Shown: in pieces, positions 28,301-36,659 of the stretch
Position numbering within the stretch: the first letter of the stretch is position 1
How the letters are laid out: every line of letters starts with the position of its first letter
Origin: Entamoeba histolytica HM-1:IMSS
Lineage: Eukaryota > Evosea > Mastigamoebida > Endamoebidae
Direction of reading: 5' to 3'
Assembly: GCF_000208925.1 (NCBI RefSeq)
Contig: NW_001915023.1
Location: forward strand, 1 to 36,659
DNA length: 36,659 bases
Program-made: the position numbers and the translations under genes
The notes under the pieces: generated by a model
Seen by the model: the letters and a program-made list of their open reading frames with translations, nothing else
What the model was told of the DNA's origin: nothing
The model's database searches: none

Positions 28301-31300
28301 ATGTCGAGAGATAGTGTTGAAAACAAAATGGAAGAATTTTTACGAGTATTACACTCTAATGCATTCACACTTCAACGAGGACCTGTAAAAGTACCATTAC
28401 ATTCTAATCCTAATACAGTAAATGAAAATCAAATGATTACATTACCAACAACATTAGAAGATTTTTCATTTAGTAATTCAAATAACAAAAATACCGATTC
28501 ATGTAGAATAGAATTAAAAGATGGAATATTAACACAAATGGGACAAAGTATTTCTTTAAAAGACTGGGATGAAATTTTTAAAAGTGCTGATAATTCTGAT
28601 TTTAGTACTATAACACCTGCCAGTGCTCAAAGACTATTAAAACTTTATTCGTTGTCTACAAACCGTCCATTTCCTATTAGTTATTTCACTTCACAATGGA
28701 AACATCCTCAAAGTCAATTAAGATATTTACAGTCATTTGCTTTTAATGGAGATTTATTACCAGATGTTATTGAGCCATTATGTTCATTATATGCTTTATC
28801 TAAGTCAAGTGTGATTGGAACATTATTTTGTATTCTACAAAGTAATCCTGCTGCATTTCCTTTATTAGCCTCAATTGATTCACTACCAACAATTATTGCA
28901 TTAGGAAAATATTTTCATTACTTACTTTCATCAAATAACTTCTTTCAAATAGAACAAATGTTACCATTATTTTCATCAGTTACATCAAAAGCATTATCAA
29001 ATGAATTACAATCTTCACCAACAATGCAACACTCTTTAATTAAATATTTATCTACAACTAAATCACCTTTAGAAACTATTGACTCATTAAAAGTACGTGG
29101 TATTGAAGGAGTAATCATAGGACTAATGTTGGTTCAAGACGATGTTATATCAATTAAAGGATGGGCTTCAACATGTGGATGGGCTGAAGAGATTGTAAGA
29201 TATCATTCTGAAGAATTAAAGAAAGCGGGAATTAGAGACGATATAATAAAACGAGCAGAAGATGTCTTTGGAGGAGAACAAAGTGATTTTATTGCTGAAA
29301 AAGTATTAGAAGAATTTAAAAAAAATTATAAAAAAATTGGAGGATTAAATGAAGTAATCAAAATGAAAGGAACAAAAGAATATGAGTATATTATGTATTC
29401 ATTATTGACTATGTGTGATAAGTCATTTCAAAAAGAAGAAGATGCTATGTTTATAGGAAGTATTATTGGAGAAATTATTGATGACAGCCTTCTTCCAGTA
29501 CCATTAGTAATGCATATGATGCGGTGTGTTATTAATGCATTGAGAATACCAGGGAATCAATTTGAATTTGGTATTTCAGCACTAAAAAAATTTATAAGAA
29601 AATTAAGACAATGGAAATTGTATGGTAGATTAATTTTATCTAATAAACGATTGCAAGAAAAACATCCAGAACTTGTCAATAATATTACAGCTCGTAGTGA
29701 TCAAATTCCATATGTTTCAAATGAAGAAGTTATGAATAGAATAAATGAGATTAAACCATTAAATAAAGAAGTGCAACAAATCATGTTTAGTATATTAACT
29801 CTTGCAAAAGAAGATTTAAAAATGGCATGTTCTCAATTCGTTGCTTTTTGTAGACCTAAGGCAATTACCTCTATTGCTGAAGTAATTGTTTATCCTTGTT
29901 TATCAAGACCAGAACTTATTCCTATTTATCTTTCATTAATACAAGTTCATCATAAAACATTTCATTCTCAATTACAAAGTTTTATTACTCAAGAAGTTAA
30001 TCGTGTAATAAAAAAATTATTGTCTCAACAACTTACTCCAGTTGATGCTGTAATATTACATCGCTCAGGAACAGTTATTGGTAAAGTTACCTTAGCAAAT
30101 AATTATCCAGTTTTAACAAGGGATCTTTATATAAGAGAGCTTTTAGAAGATTCATTAAGTCATACTTGGTGTTGTGATGTTCTTCTCTTTGTTATTAGAT
30201 TGTTAAAAGAAGCAAAAGGAATTTTCAATAAACAAAATCCATGGATGTCTAAATTACTTTCAATTCTTCGAGCAGTTTATGAAGCTATGCCACCATCAAC
30301 ATCTATTCATGGAGATCTTCATAAATTATTAACACAATTTCCAACAAATAATCTTGTTGAATTAAAAGTAGAAGAGAAAAGAATTATAGCAACAACAGAA
30401 GTTGCTGGAGAGTTATTAGACCTTGAAACAGTAGTAAAAAGGGGTATTTCACAAGTATTATTAGAAAGCTATTATTCAAGAAAAATAAAAATTGATGAAA
30501 ACATAAATATTTGTCCGTGGGTTATTACTCCAACATATAAAGAAGATGAATGGAAGTTAATATTTTCTGTTGTTAGTCAATGTATTGAAGAAGAATATCA
30601 AAAAACTAAAAACAAAGCTATAGAAAGTGTTGTTTCAATGATTAAAAATACTATCATTAGAGATACTAAAAGGTCTCCAAGAGAAATTTGTAAAAGGTGT
30701 ATTTGTCAGTTTGTTCATTCAACAGGAAAAAAGATATTTACTATTAAAGCCCAACAATATATTCCAAAAAGGTATTATGAAGAAATGGAAAAATGGAGAA
30801 ATGCTTTTGAAGAAAAGATGAATGAAAATGAATTACCAGAAGAAGTTCATGACATCTCATTATTTACAATTATTAAATCAAATGAGTTATGGAAAAAATG
30901 GATTATACAACCTCAAATAGATCAAGTTATTAAAGAAATAACTGATAGTTGTATTAAAGAATCTATTAAAAGAGGTAATGAAGAAGTTGATAAAAGAGAA
31001 ATAATTGCTTTTGATGATAAAATTAATCAATATTTAACACAATCTCAATTACTTGCAAAATCTGTATTATTACCTTATCAACAAAGTATTTACGATGACA
31101 TTGAAATAAAAAAAGATAAATATCAAGTGTGTCCTAATAAAAAAGAACATCCATTATTTAAAAGAATTGACATTACTAAGACAAGTACAAGTGAATTAAA
31201 TCTTATCAGTAAGTCTCTTGATGCTGAATGGAGTTATAATCTTTATGTTTATGTTGTATTAGAAGAATTAAATGATGAAAATCATAGTCTTGATATACCT

Positions 31301-32419
31301 TTGTTTATTGACCATATTTGTGGGTTAATAAAAGAAAGTGTTTCATTTATTAAATCCATTGATAGTGTATATGAAGGATTATATTGGATATTATTTAAAA
31401 ATCAATCAAACGATTTTATTGAAAAACAAATTAAAAGTATTATTTATTCACTTCATTCTTTCTTTATTACTTCCTCTTCATCTGAACTAACAAAAAGATC
31501 ATTTTATTCTTGTCATCATAAATTTTTATTGAATACTGAGCCATTACAAATCCCAACATTCTCCTTTTATTGGATTGAGTTTATTACTCCCTCATTTATT
31601 TTAAATAGAGTTGAGTATAATCCAAAAGAATTTACATCGTTATTAGTACAATTACTGAAATTTATTGTTGGATTAATTAGGAATGAAAAAGAAATTCCAA
31701 AATCAATATTGTTGTTATATTCTACTACTCTTCGTCTTTTTGCTATTCTTCGTCATGATTATTCAAATTATCTTGCTTCATATTTTATTGACCTTATCCA
31801 ATTTATCCCTTATAAATTCGGTCAATTACGTTCAATTATATTAACATCAACCCCTTCTAAAATTCCATTTTCAATGAATATTGCATTTAATGAAAATGAA
31901 AGTGTTCATGTTCAACCATTAATTCATTCAGAAATATATCTTCCACAACAAGCATTATTAGACATTTTTATTTCAAGTGGGGAGGAAAAATTTTTACCAT
32001 TACTCCTTGATTCTATTCAACCTCAATACTATCTCCCATTATGTGTTTATCTAGCAATTCAGCGAGAAGATAAAACTCATAGTGATGCTGTTTCTTTACT
32101 ATTATATTATTTAGTATTCAATTTACCTATTAACAAAAGAAATGATTTACTAAATGCAATGGTTGATAATCTTAGGTATGCAAATTCACATACATTATAT
32201 TACAGTGTCATCATCCAAATGCTCTTTTCTTCAGATGAAATAATTGCAGAACAAATAATTACAATTTTAATTCAAAGGTTGTTAACTTCAAAACCATTAC
32301 AGCTGGGTGTTTTAGTAACGTTTATGGAAATTATGAATGTAAAAAGATACGATTTACTAAATAAAAAATTCATGAAACAACACCAAAAAGTACTAAATAT
32401 TATATTAAAACCAAATTGA
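28301..32419 (+). CDS. NOT1: NOT1, scaffold of the CCR4-NOT deadenylase complex
   Basis: The 1,372-residue helical-repeat protein shows NOT1 landmarks in order. First is an N-terminal HEAT region (about 100-320, with the SQWKHPQSQLRYLQSF block and a GWASTCGWAEEIVRYHSEEL segment). An MIF4G-like domain at about 355-465 (IGSIIGEIIDDSLLPVP, GISALKKFIRKLRQW) in other species docks the CAF1 deadenylase. The hallmark GKVTLANNYPVLTRDLYIRE lies near 590-620. The C-terminal NOT1 domain lies at about 1100-1372 (FAILRHDYSNYLASYFIDLI, then PYKFGQLRSIILTS), which binds NOT2/NOT3. Human CNOT1 is about 2,370 residues, so this form is compact; the central region between about 700 and 1000 is very divergent. 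It should act in the cytoplasm in mRNA deadenylation and decay. Confidence 0.93.
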   Translation: MSRDSVENKMEEFLRVLHSNAFTLQRGPVKVPLHSNPNTVNENQMITLPTTLEDFSFSNSNNKNTDSCRIELKDGILTQMGQSISLKDWDEIFKSADNSDFSTITPASAQRLLKLYSLSTNRPFPISYFTSQWKHPQSQLRYLQSFAFNGDLLPDVIEPLCSLYALSKSSVIGTLFCILQSNPAAFPLLASIDSLPTIIALGKYFHYLLSSNNFFQIEQMLPLFSSVTSKALSNELQSSPTMQHSLIKYLSTTKSPLETIDSLKVRGIEGVIIGLMLVQDDVISIKGWASTCGWAEEIVRYHSEELKKAGIRDDIIKRAEDVFGGEQSDFIAEKVLEEFKKNYKKIGGLNEVIKMKGTKEYEYIMYSLLTMCDKSFQKEEDAMFIGSIIGEIIDDSLLPVPLVMHMMRCVINALRIPGNQFEFGISALKKFIRKLRQWKLYGRLILSNKRLQEKHPELVNNITARSDQIPYVSNEEVMNRINEIKPLNKEVQQIMFSILTLAKEDLKMACSQFVAFCRPKAITSIAEVIVYPCLSRPELIPIYLSLIQVHHKTFHSQLQSFITQEVNRVIKKLLSQQLTPVDAVILHRSGTVIGKVTLANNYPVLTRDLYIRELLEDSLSHTWCCDVLLFVIRLLKEAKGIFNKQNPWMSKLLSILRAVYEAMPPSTSIHGDLHKLLTQFPTNNLVELKVEEKRIIATTEVAGELLDLETVVKRGISQVLLESYYSRKIKIDENINICPWVITPTYKEDEWKLIFSVVSQCIEEEYQKTKNKAIESVVSMIKNTIIRDTKRSPREICKRCICQFVHSTGKKIFTIKAQQYIPKRYYEEMEKWRNAFEEKMNENELPEEVHDISLFTIIKSNELWKKWIIQPQIDQVIKEITDSCIKESIKRGNEEVDKREIIAFDDKINQYLTQSQLLAKSVLLPYQQSIYDDIEIKKDKYQVCPNKKEHPLFKRIDITKTSTSELNLISKSLDAEWSYNLYVYVVLEELNDENHSLDIPLFIDHICGLIKESVSFIKSIDSVYEGLYWILFKNQSNDFIEKQIKSIIYSLHSFFITSSSSELTKRSFYSCHHKFLLNTEPLQIPTFSFYWIEFITPSFILNRVEYNPKEFTSLLVQLLKFIVGLIRNEKEIPKSILLLYSTTLRLFAILRHDYSNYLASYFIDLIQFIPYKFGQLRSIILTSTPSKIPFSMNIAFNENESVHVQPLIHSEIYLPQQALLDIFISSGEEKFLPLLLDSIQPQYYLPLCVYLAIQREDKTHSDAVSLLLYYLVFNLPINKRNDLLNAMVDNLRYANSHTLYYSVIIQMLFSSDEIIAEQIITILIQRLLTSKPLQLGVLVTFMEIMNVKRYDLLNKKFMKQHQKVLNIILKPN

Positions 32420-33650
32420 TATGCTTTCCATTATTCCTTAATTTTTAGCTTTTTAAATAAAGTTTATCAACCTTAGTTAGTCCTTTTCAGAATTGTAGCT
32501 AGATTATTAAATACATTATATATCCTTCTTTATTTTTATTCATTGTCTAATTAACAACACTCACTTAGAAAAATCAAATTCAGTATTAAAAAGAAATAAA
32601 ATAAAAGGTATATTCTTACGTCTTGTTTTATTTGTAGTTTTCTTGTATGAAAAACTAGGTTTTATTAATTTGTTTTGAAAGAAATAATGTCACAAATAAA
32701 TGAAGGAAGAACATTTACTGTTTAAGCTAAAATAACTGAATTTTTTTATGTATATCATGTTCATATAATAAAAAACATTACTGACATCTTTAAACATAAT
32801 TAGTCTTGTTCTAAAATAATTTTACTAATTGTTTTCACACTGAGTGCTAATAAGAATCAGTCAAACTCTGTAACGACTAACATATTTGGAAGGGAAATTT
32901 TTGTAAAAAATGTCTCTGTTTAAAAAGATTATTATTTGGTTAATTTGAACTTTAAAAGTATATATTGGGTGTAAAGCTCATACAAGTTTTTATCGTTATT
33001 TAAAAATTCATAAAAACATTAAGTTGATAGTCTTTCTCCTTTTATGGTTTTGTCTTTATTTTATTATTGTTTGTTTATTTAGTTCAAATTAAATTATGTC
33101 TTTTTCATTATTTTTTTCACCTTTATTAAATAAATCTCTAATCATATAATCCGTTTCAATTTGTTTTTTTTTTGCCTTATTTGTTGAATGGGTTTTATTT
33201 CAGTATTTTAATATTAATACATATTAGCTGTATATTTATGCCATACAAAATATATGAAAGACTAGTGTCTTAATTTAATTTTATACTCTTTGATATGTTT
33301 GTTGAGCTTCATCATTATAATAATAATTTAAACATACTTTATACTATTTAAAATACATTAAATTTGTCATTTAGCTCGTAGGTGTGTCTTATGTTATCGT
33401 TTTAATATCATAAATTAAAATTAATTTTCAAGTAATGAAATTTAATGAATCTATTTTTATAGAGCATGTTTGTACTCAAAATATATGATTTAATAATAAT
33501 AAAATAGATTTTATTTGGTAACATTCTTCGTTGTTTAACTAATTATTGGTTATGTGATATAATAAATCATTTTTGCTCTTTTTTAGTTTCTAGAAATATC
33601 ATTCTTGATAAATATAATTAACACTGGGAGATACATAAAAGCAAATAGAC
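32420..33650. other. A+T-rich intergenic DNA with a possible decayed reading frame
   Basis: No intact gene is visible. A plus-strand frame from 32687 to 32923 is interrupted by only two stops over 79 codons and contains a stretch of mixed composition (FTLSANKNQSNSVTTNIFG, IFVKNVSV). It could be an old pseudogene or chance. I see no tRNA or other RNA gene. Confidence 0.35.
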
Positions 33651-35912
33651 AATAACACAGTAATAAGAATAAACAACACATTTTAAATGATAATAAAAAG
33701 GTACTAGAAAATAAAAACCATTTAAATGTCAATAAAATCTGTTTAATTCTTCATTATTTTTAAATTAATATTTCATCTATGAACAATAAGCTCAAAAATG
33801 TGGATGTTTGATTGTGATATAAATAATATTCATGATACTTTTCATGTTTTTATTATAACATTGTTAACTTTTTAGTATTATTTATATTTTAACTATTTAA
33901 TTAATTTAAGACTCTCTATATTTGTTAACATACTAATTGGCATTATTATTAGAATTATTTTATCATATATATTCCATTTATTTCTTACTCTTTTATTTAT
34001 TTAAATTAACTCTATTATAATTAATTATTTATTCAAAGTCATTCATGTAAGTTAAATTTCTATCTGTTTGTTTATTATTTTATGTTTCATTATACTTATT
34101 TCTTCCTATTCTTTGTTTCTATTTCTTTGTTTATTGTTATTTAGTATTTGATTTGATTTATTTCTTTGTTTCTTCTTCTTATTATAATTATCTCATTGAT
34201 TTAAATTGTATCATCATTATCTCTTATTTTTGTTTTTATTTATACTTCTTTCTCTTTTTTTATCTATATCTCTTGTTTTTATCATTATTTCAGATGAAAT
34301 TATTTATTATTCTTTTTAATTCAATAAAAGGTATGTCTTTCATTTATAATATTAAACAATAATAATGGGATTATATTAAATAGGAAATTTAATATTCAAT
34401 GTCATTCTTTTACTACTTGTAAACATGTTAATTAATTCCATTCAACTATGATTAGTTACATTCAGTTATAATTCAAAATACATTTTATTTCGTTTGTTGT
34501 ATTTTTTACGTTATTCTCATCTTTTTAAAATACTCTCTTAGTACTTTGTCATTTATTTTTAACTCTTTCATCAATTAAAGACGTAAATATCAAGATTATA
34601 AATTGTACATTTTCTATTTTACTCAGTTTTAATAATATATATTCTTTAAAGTAACAAATTTCTATTTCTTTATTGTTGAATGTTAATTTACTTCATTATT
34701 AAATATGAGTTAAAATAGTAATGTTTAATTGATGTAACATCTGGTGAATTGTATTTCATATATTTTACATGTCTTCTGATTTAGTCTTCAAACATTTCAA
34801 TAAAATGAAAGAGTATTCTTGAATAATTGTATAGATGAATATGATTAAACTGAAATTTTTTATATTCTATATTAATTTTTAACTCCAAATTCTAAATGAA
34901 TAAAATCATCTACAACATCAAAATACATCAGCAACAAAAAAGTAAGTAATAGAAAAAGAAGAGAAAGTTATAAAAGAATAAAAACAAAGTAAGAAGTAGA
35001 AGATGAAGAAGATGAAGAAAGAATAAAAGTAGAAAGTAGAGAATATAAAAAGAAAGAAGATAAAGAGTAATAAAACAAAAGAGATGATAAAAGAATAAAA
35101 TAAAGATGAAATAAAATGTGTATTTTTTATTGCAAAGAAATGAGAAATAGTCAATAAAAAGTGTCTAATCTAATGACGCAAAATAATTAGCATTGTTTTA
35201 TTGATGAAAATATTGTATTCGTTTTATGTTTATTATTTATATGTATAACTTCATCATGATGTTTATTATATATTCAATAATATGTGTTATTATTATAACA
35301 TATAATAAGTGATAAAATATAAATGAAAATGATATGAATATATGATATAGATTGAATATAGAAAACCAAAGAATAATAAGAATAAATGATAGAGAAATAG
35401 AGAAATGATAGTCAATGATATAATAATAAAATCAAAGTATAAAAGATAAAATCAATATTAATATAAATCAAAAGAGAATAAATATAAATTGAAAATAGAT
35501 ATAAGTGATAAGAATATAAAAGATGAAAAAGGTGAATATTCAAATAATCTAATATATCTAAATAGAAAAGAATAACAAGAAGAAAATCTAAATAATATAA
35601 ACATAAAAAACATAAAATAAGAAGAATATAATAATATATAGATAATAAGAAGAATACAATGATATAAATAATATAAACAGAGAAATAAATATATAAAAAT
35701 ATAAAAATAAATAAAAGAATAATAAAAGAATAAAAAGAATAAAAATAATAAAAATAAATATGAATAATCAAATAATCTATTTCATTAATATTTCATACAA
35801 AATGAATACAATTGATAATAAAATATAAACATAAATATTTACAGATTGTATATTTATCATATTTTTATTTTTTTATTTTAGGAGCAAAATATAATAAATG
35901 GAAAATTCTATG

Positions 35913-35932
35913 GATGCAAAATATTTTGCATC
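35913..35932. repeat. 20-bp perfect palindrome
   Basis: The sequence GATGCAAAATATTTTGCATC equals its own reverse complement. It sits just after a T-rich stretch ending in TTTTAGGAGCAAAAT. The half site GATGCA occurs again near 35958. Confidence 0.8.
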
Positions 35933-36186
35933 TTTTTTCTTTTTTGTAAATTATTTAGATGCATTTTTTCTTTGCCTATTTCTTTCTTTGATACATTCAT
36001 TCAAGTTTGTTAAATGTATTTTGAAATGGGTATTTATTTTTGTTATTATTTTAGTGTTACTCGACAACATATATTTATTTTTATTTATCAATAAGCACTT
36101 TATAATATTTAGAGTAGTTACTTATCAATTCATATCGTTTATTAACAAAACATGTTTGTTATTTCAGATACTCTGAATATACAAAC

Positions 36187-36207
36187 TGTATCATTTGTAA
36201 TGATACA
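36187..36207. repeat. Short inverted repeat, 9-bp arms and 3-bp loop
   Basis: TGTATCATT and AATGATACA are exact complements separated by TGT. An A run follows. It could form a small hairpin; no gene is close enough to assign it a role. Confidence 0.6.
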
Positions 36208-36659
36208 AAAAAATGCAATAATCATACCAAAATAAAACAGAAAAGAATTAATCAATTTCATATTTAATATCAATAACTCATCATAAATTAAAACATAAAA
36301 TCTTTCATTAATCATTTACCTTCATTAAGAGTCTTCAAAAATATATTCATTATTCAATACTTCATTCATTATTCGATATTTGTTGATAATTGAAAAGAAT
36401 GAATAATACTTATTATGATTTTCATATTTTCCCTGTTTATTCAATAAATCATAGATACCATAACTTTCATAATACAGTTCATATATACAAAGATAGAATA
36501 ATCTAAACACTGTTAATATTGAAATGATTAAAGTAAATTTAAAACAATATAGAGATGTAACAACAATACAAAATTATAATAAATAATGAATATAAAATTA
36601 AAGACATTAAATTAAATCACATCAAAATGAATGAAAGAGATTTTATATGTATAGTATAT

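Larger units (their letters stand above)
33651..36659. other. Gene-free A+T-rich DNA with strand-asymmetric tracts
   Basis: About 3 kb with no convincing gene. The plus strand is pyrimidine-rich from about 34050 to 34350 and purine-rich from about 34900 to 35770. The open frames in both parts are Phe/Ile/Tyr-rich translations of low-complexity DNA. An ATG frame at 35898-36176 encodes 92 hydrophobic residues and also looks like chance. Short perfect palindromes occur at 35913-35932 and 36187-36207. Confidence 0.5.

Noticed and set aside
34153..34362. 69-codon open frame
   Set aside because: Low-complexity Tyr/Phe/Ile translation of a pyrimidine-rich tract, with no motif or neighbour supporting it.
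34918..35771. 78- and 119-codon minus-strand open frames
   Set aside because: Both are translations of purine-rich low-complexity DNA, with hydrophobic runs but no membrane-protein pattern or start context.
35898..36176. 92-residue hydrophobic open frame
   Set aside because: The start overlaps a palindrome and the composition matches random A+T-rich sequence. I cannot support it as a gene.
1..36659. tRNA arrays, rRNA, CRISPR and bacterial-type elements
   Set aside because: I looked for G+C-rich cloverleaf segments, regularly spaced repeats and Shine-Dalgarno-led operons and found none. CRISPR and operons are not expected in this nuclear DNA.

Overview
The window is protist nuclear DNA, best matched to Entamoeba, probably the E. 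histolytica/dispar group. This rests on very A+T-rich sequence with long open reading frames separated by short gaps; two short introns, one with the Entamoeba-type 5' splice site GTTTGTT; a transmembrane receptor kinase of the Entamoeba TMK type; a decayed LINE of the R2/R4 type with a restriction-like nuclease domain; and GAAC boxes close upstream of ATG codons. The species is inferred; no search was run.

Layout. 1-458: 3' end of an unrecognised gene. 459-3480: gene-free A+T-rich DNA holding the left copy (802-1805) of a 1,004-bp inverted repeat. 3520-4436: ribosomal proteins eL14 and eL36. 4546-6051 (minus): a short divergent adaptin-like protein. 6237-13895: a three-exon gene for a giant DOCK-family Rho/Rac exchange factor with a degenerate EF-hand-like N-terminus and alpha-actinin/spectrin-like repeats before DHR-2. 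14101-15642: remnant of a LINE ORF2 C-terminus running into the right copy (14639-15642) of the repeat. 16017-24190 (minus, head to tail): unknown 298-aa protein, Cgr1/CCDC86-like ribosome-biogenesis protein, Prp22/DHX8-like DEAH helicase, transmembrane kinase. 24403-25794: E2-fold plus PARP fusion, divergent from the kinase. 26428-28035 (minus): RtcB RNA ligase, sharing a 265-bp divergent promoter region with NOT1 (28301-32419), the CCR4-NOT scaffold. 32420-36659: no convincing gene.

Functions. The set is mostly housekeeping RNA biology (ribosomal proteins, ribosome assembly, splicing, RNA ligation, mRNA deadenylation) mixed with signalling and trafficking (DOCK, TMK, PARP, adaptin-like). 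There is no operon logic. Genes lie as convergent, divergent or tandem neighbours with short spacers.

Most notable. Two copies of a 1,004-bp sequence, identical at every position I compared, lie in opposite orientation around a 12.8-kb block that holds the two ribosomal protein genes, the adaptin-like gene and the DOCK gene. One edge of the repeat falls inside the LINE remnant, which points to an inverted duplication or conversion rather than two independent transposon insertions. The second highlight is the DOCK protein's unusual architecture.
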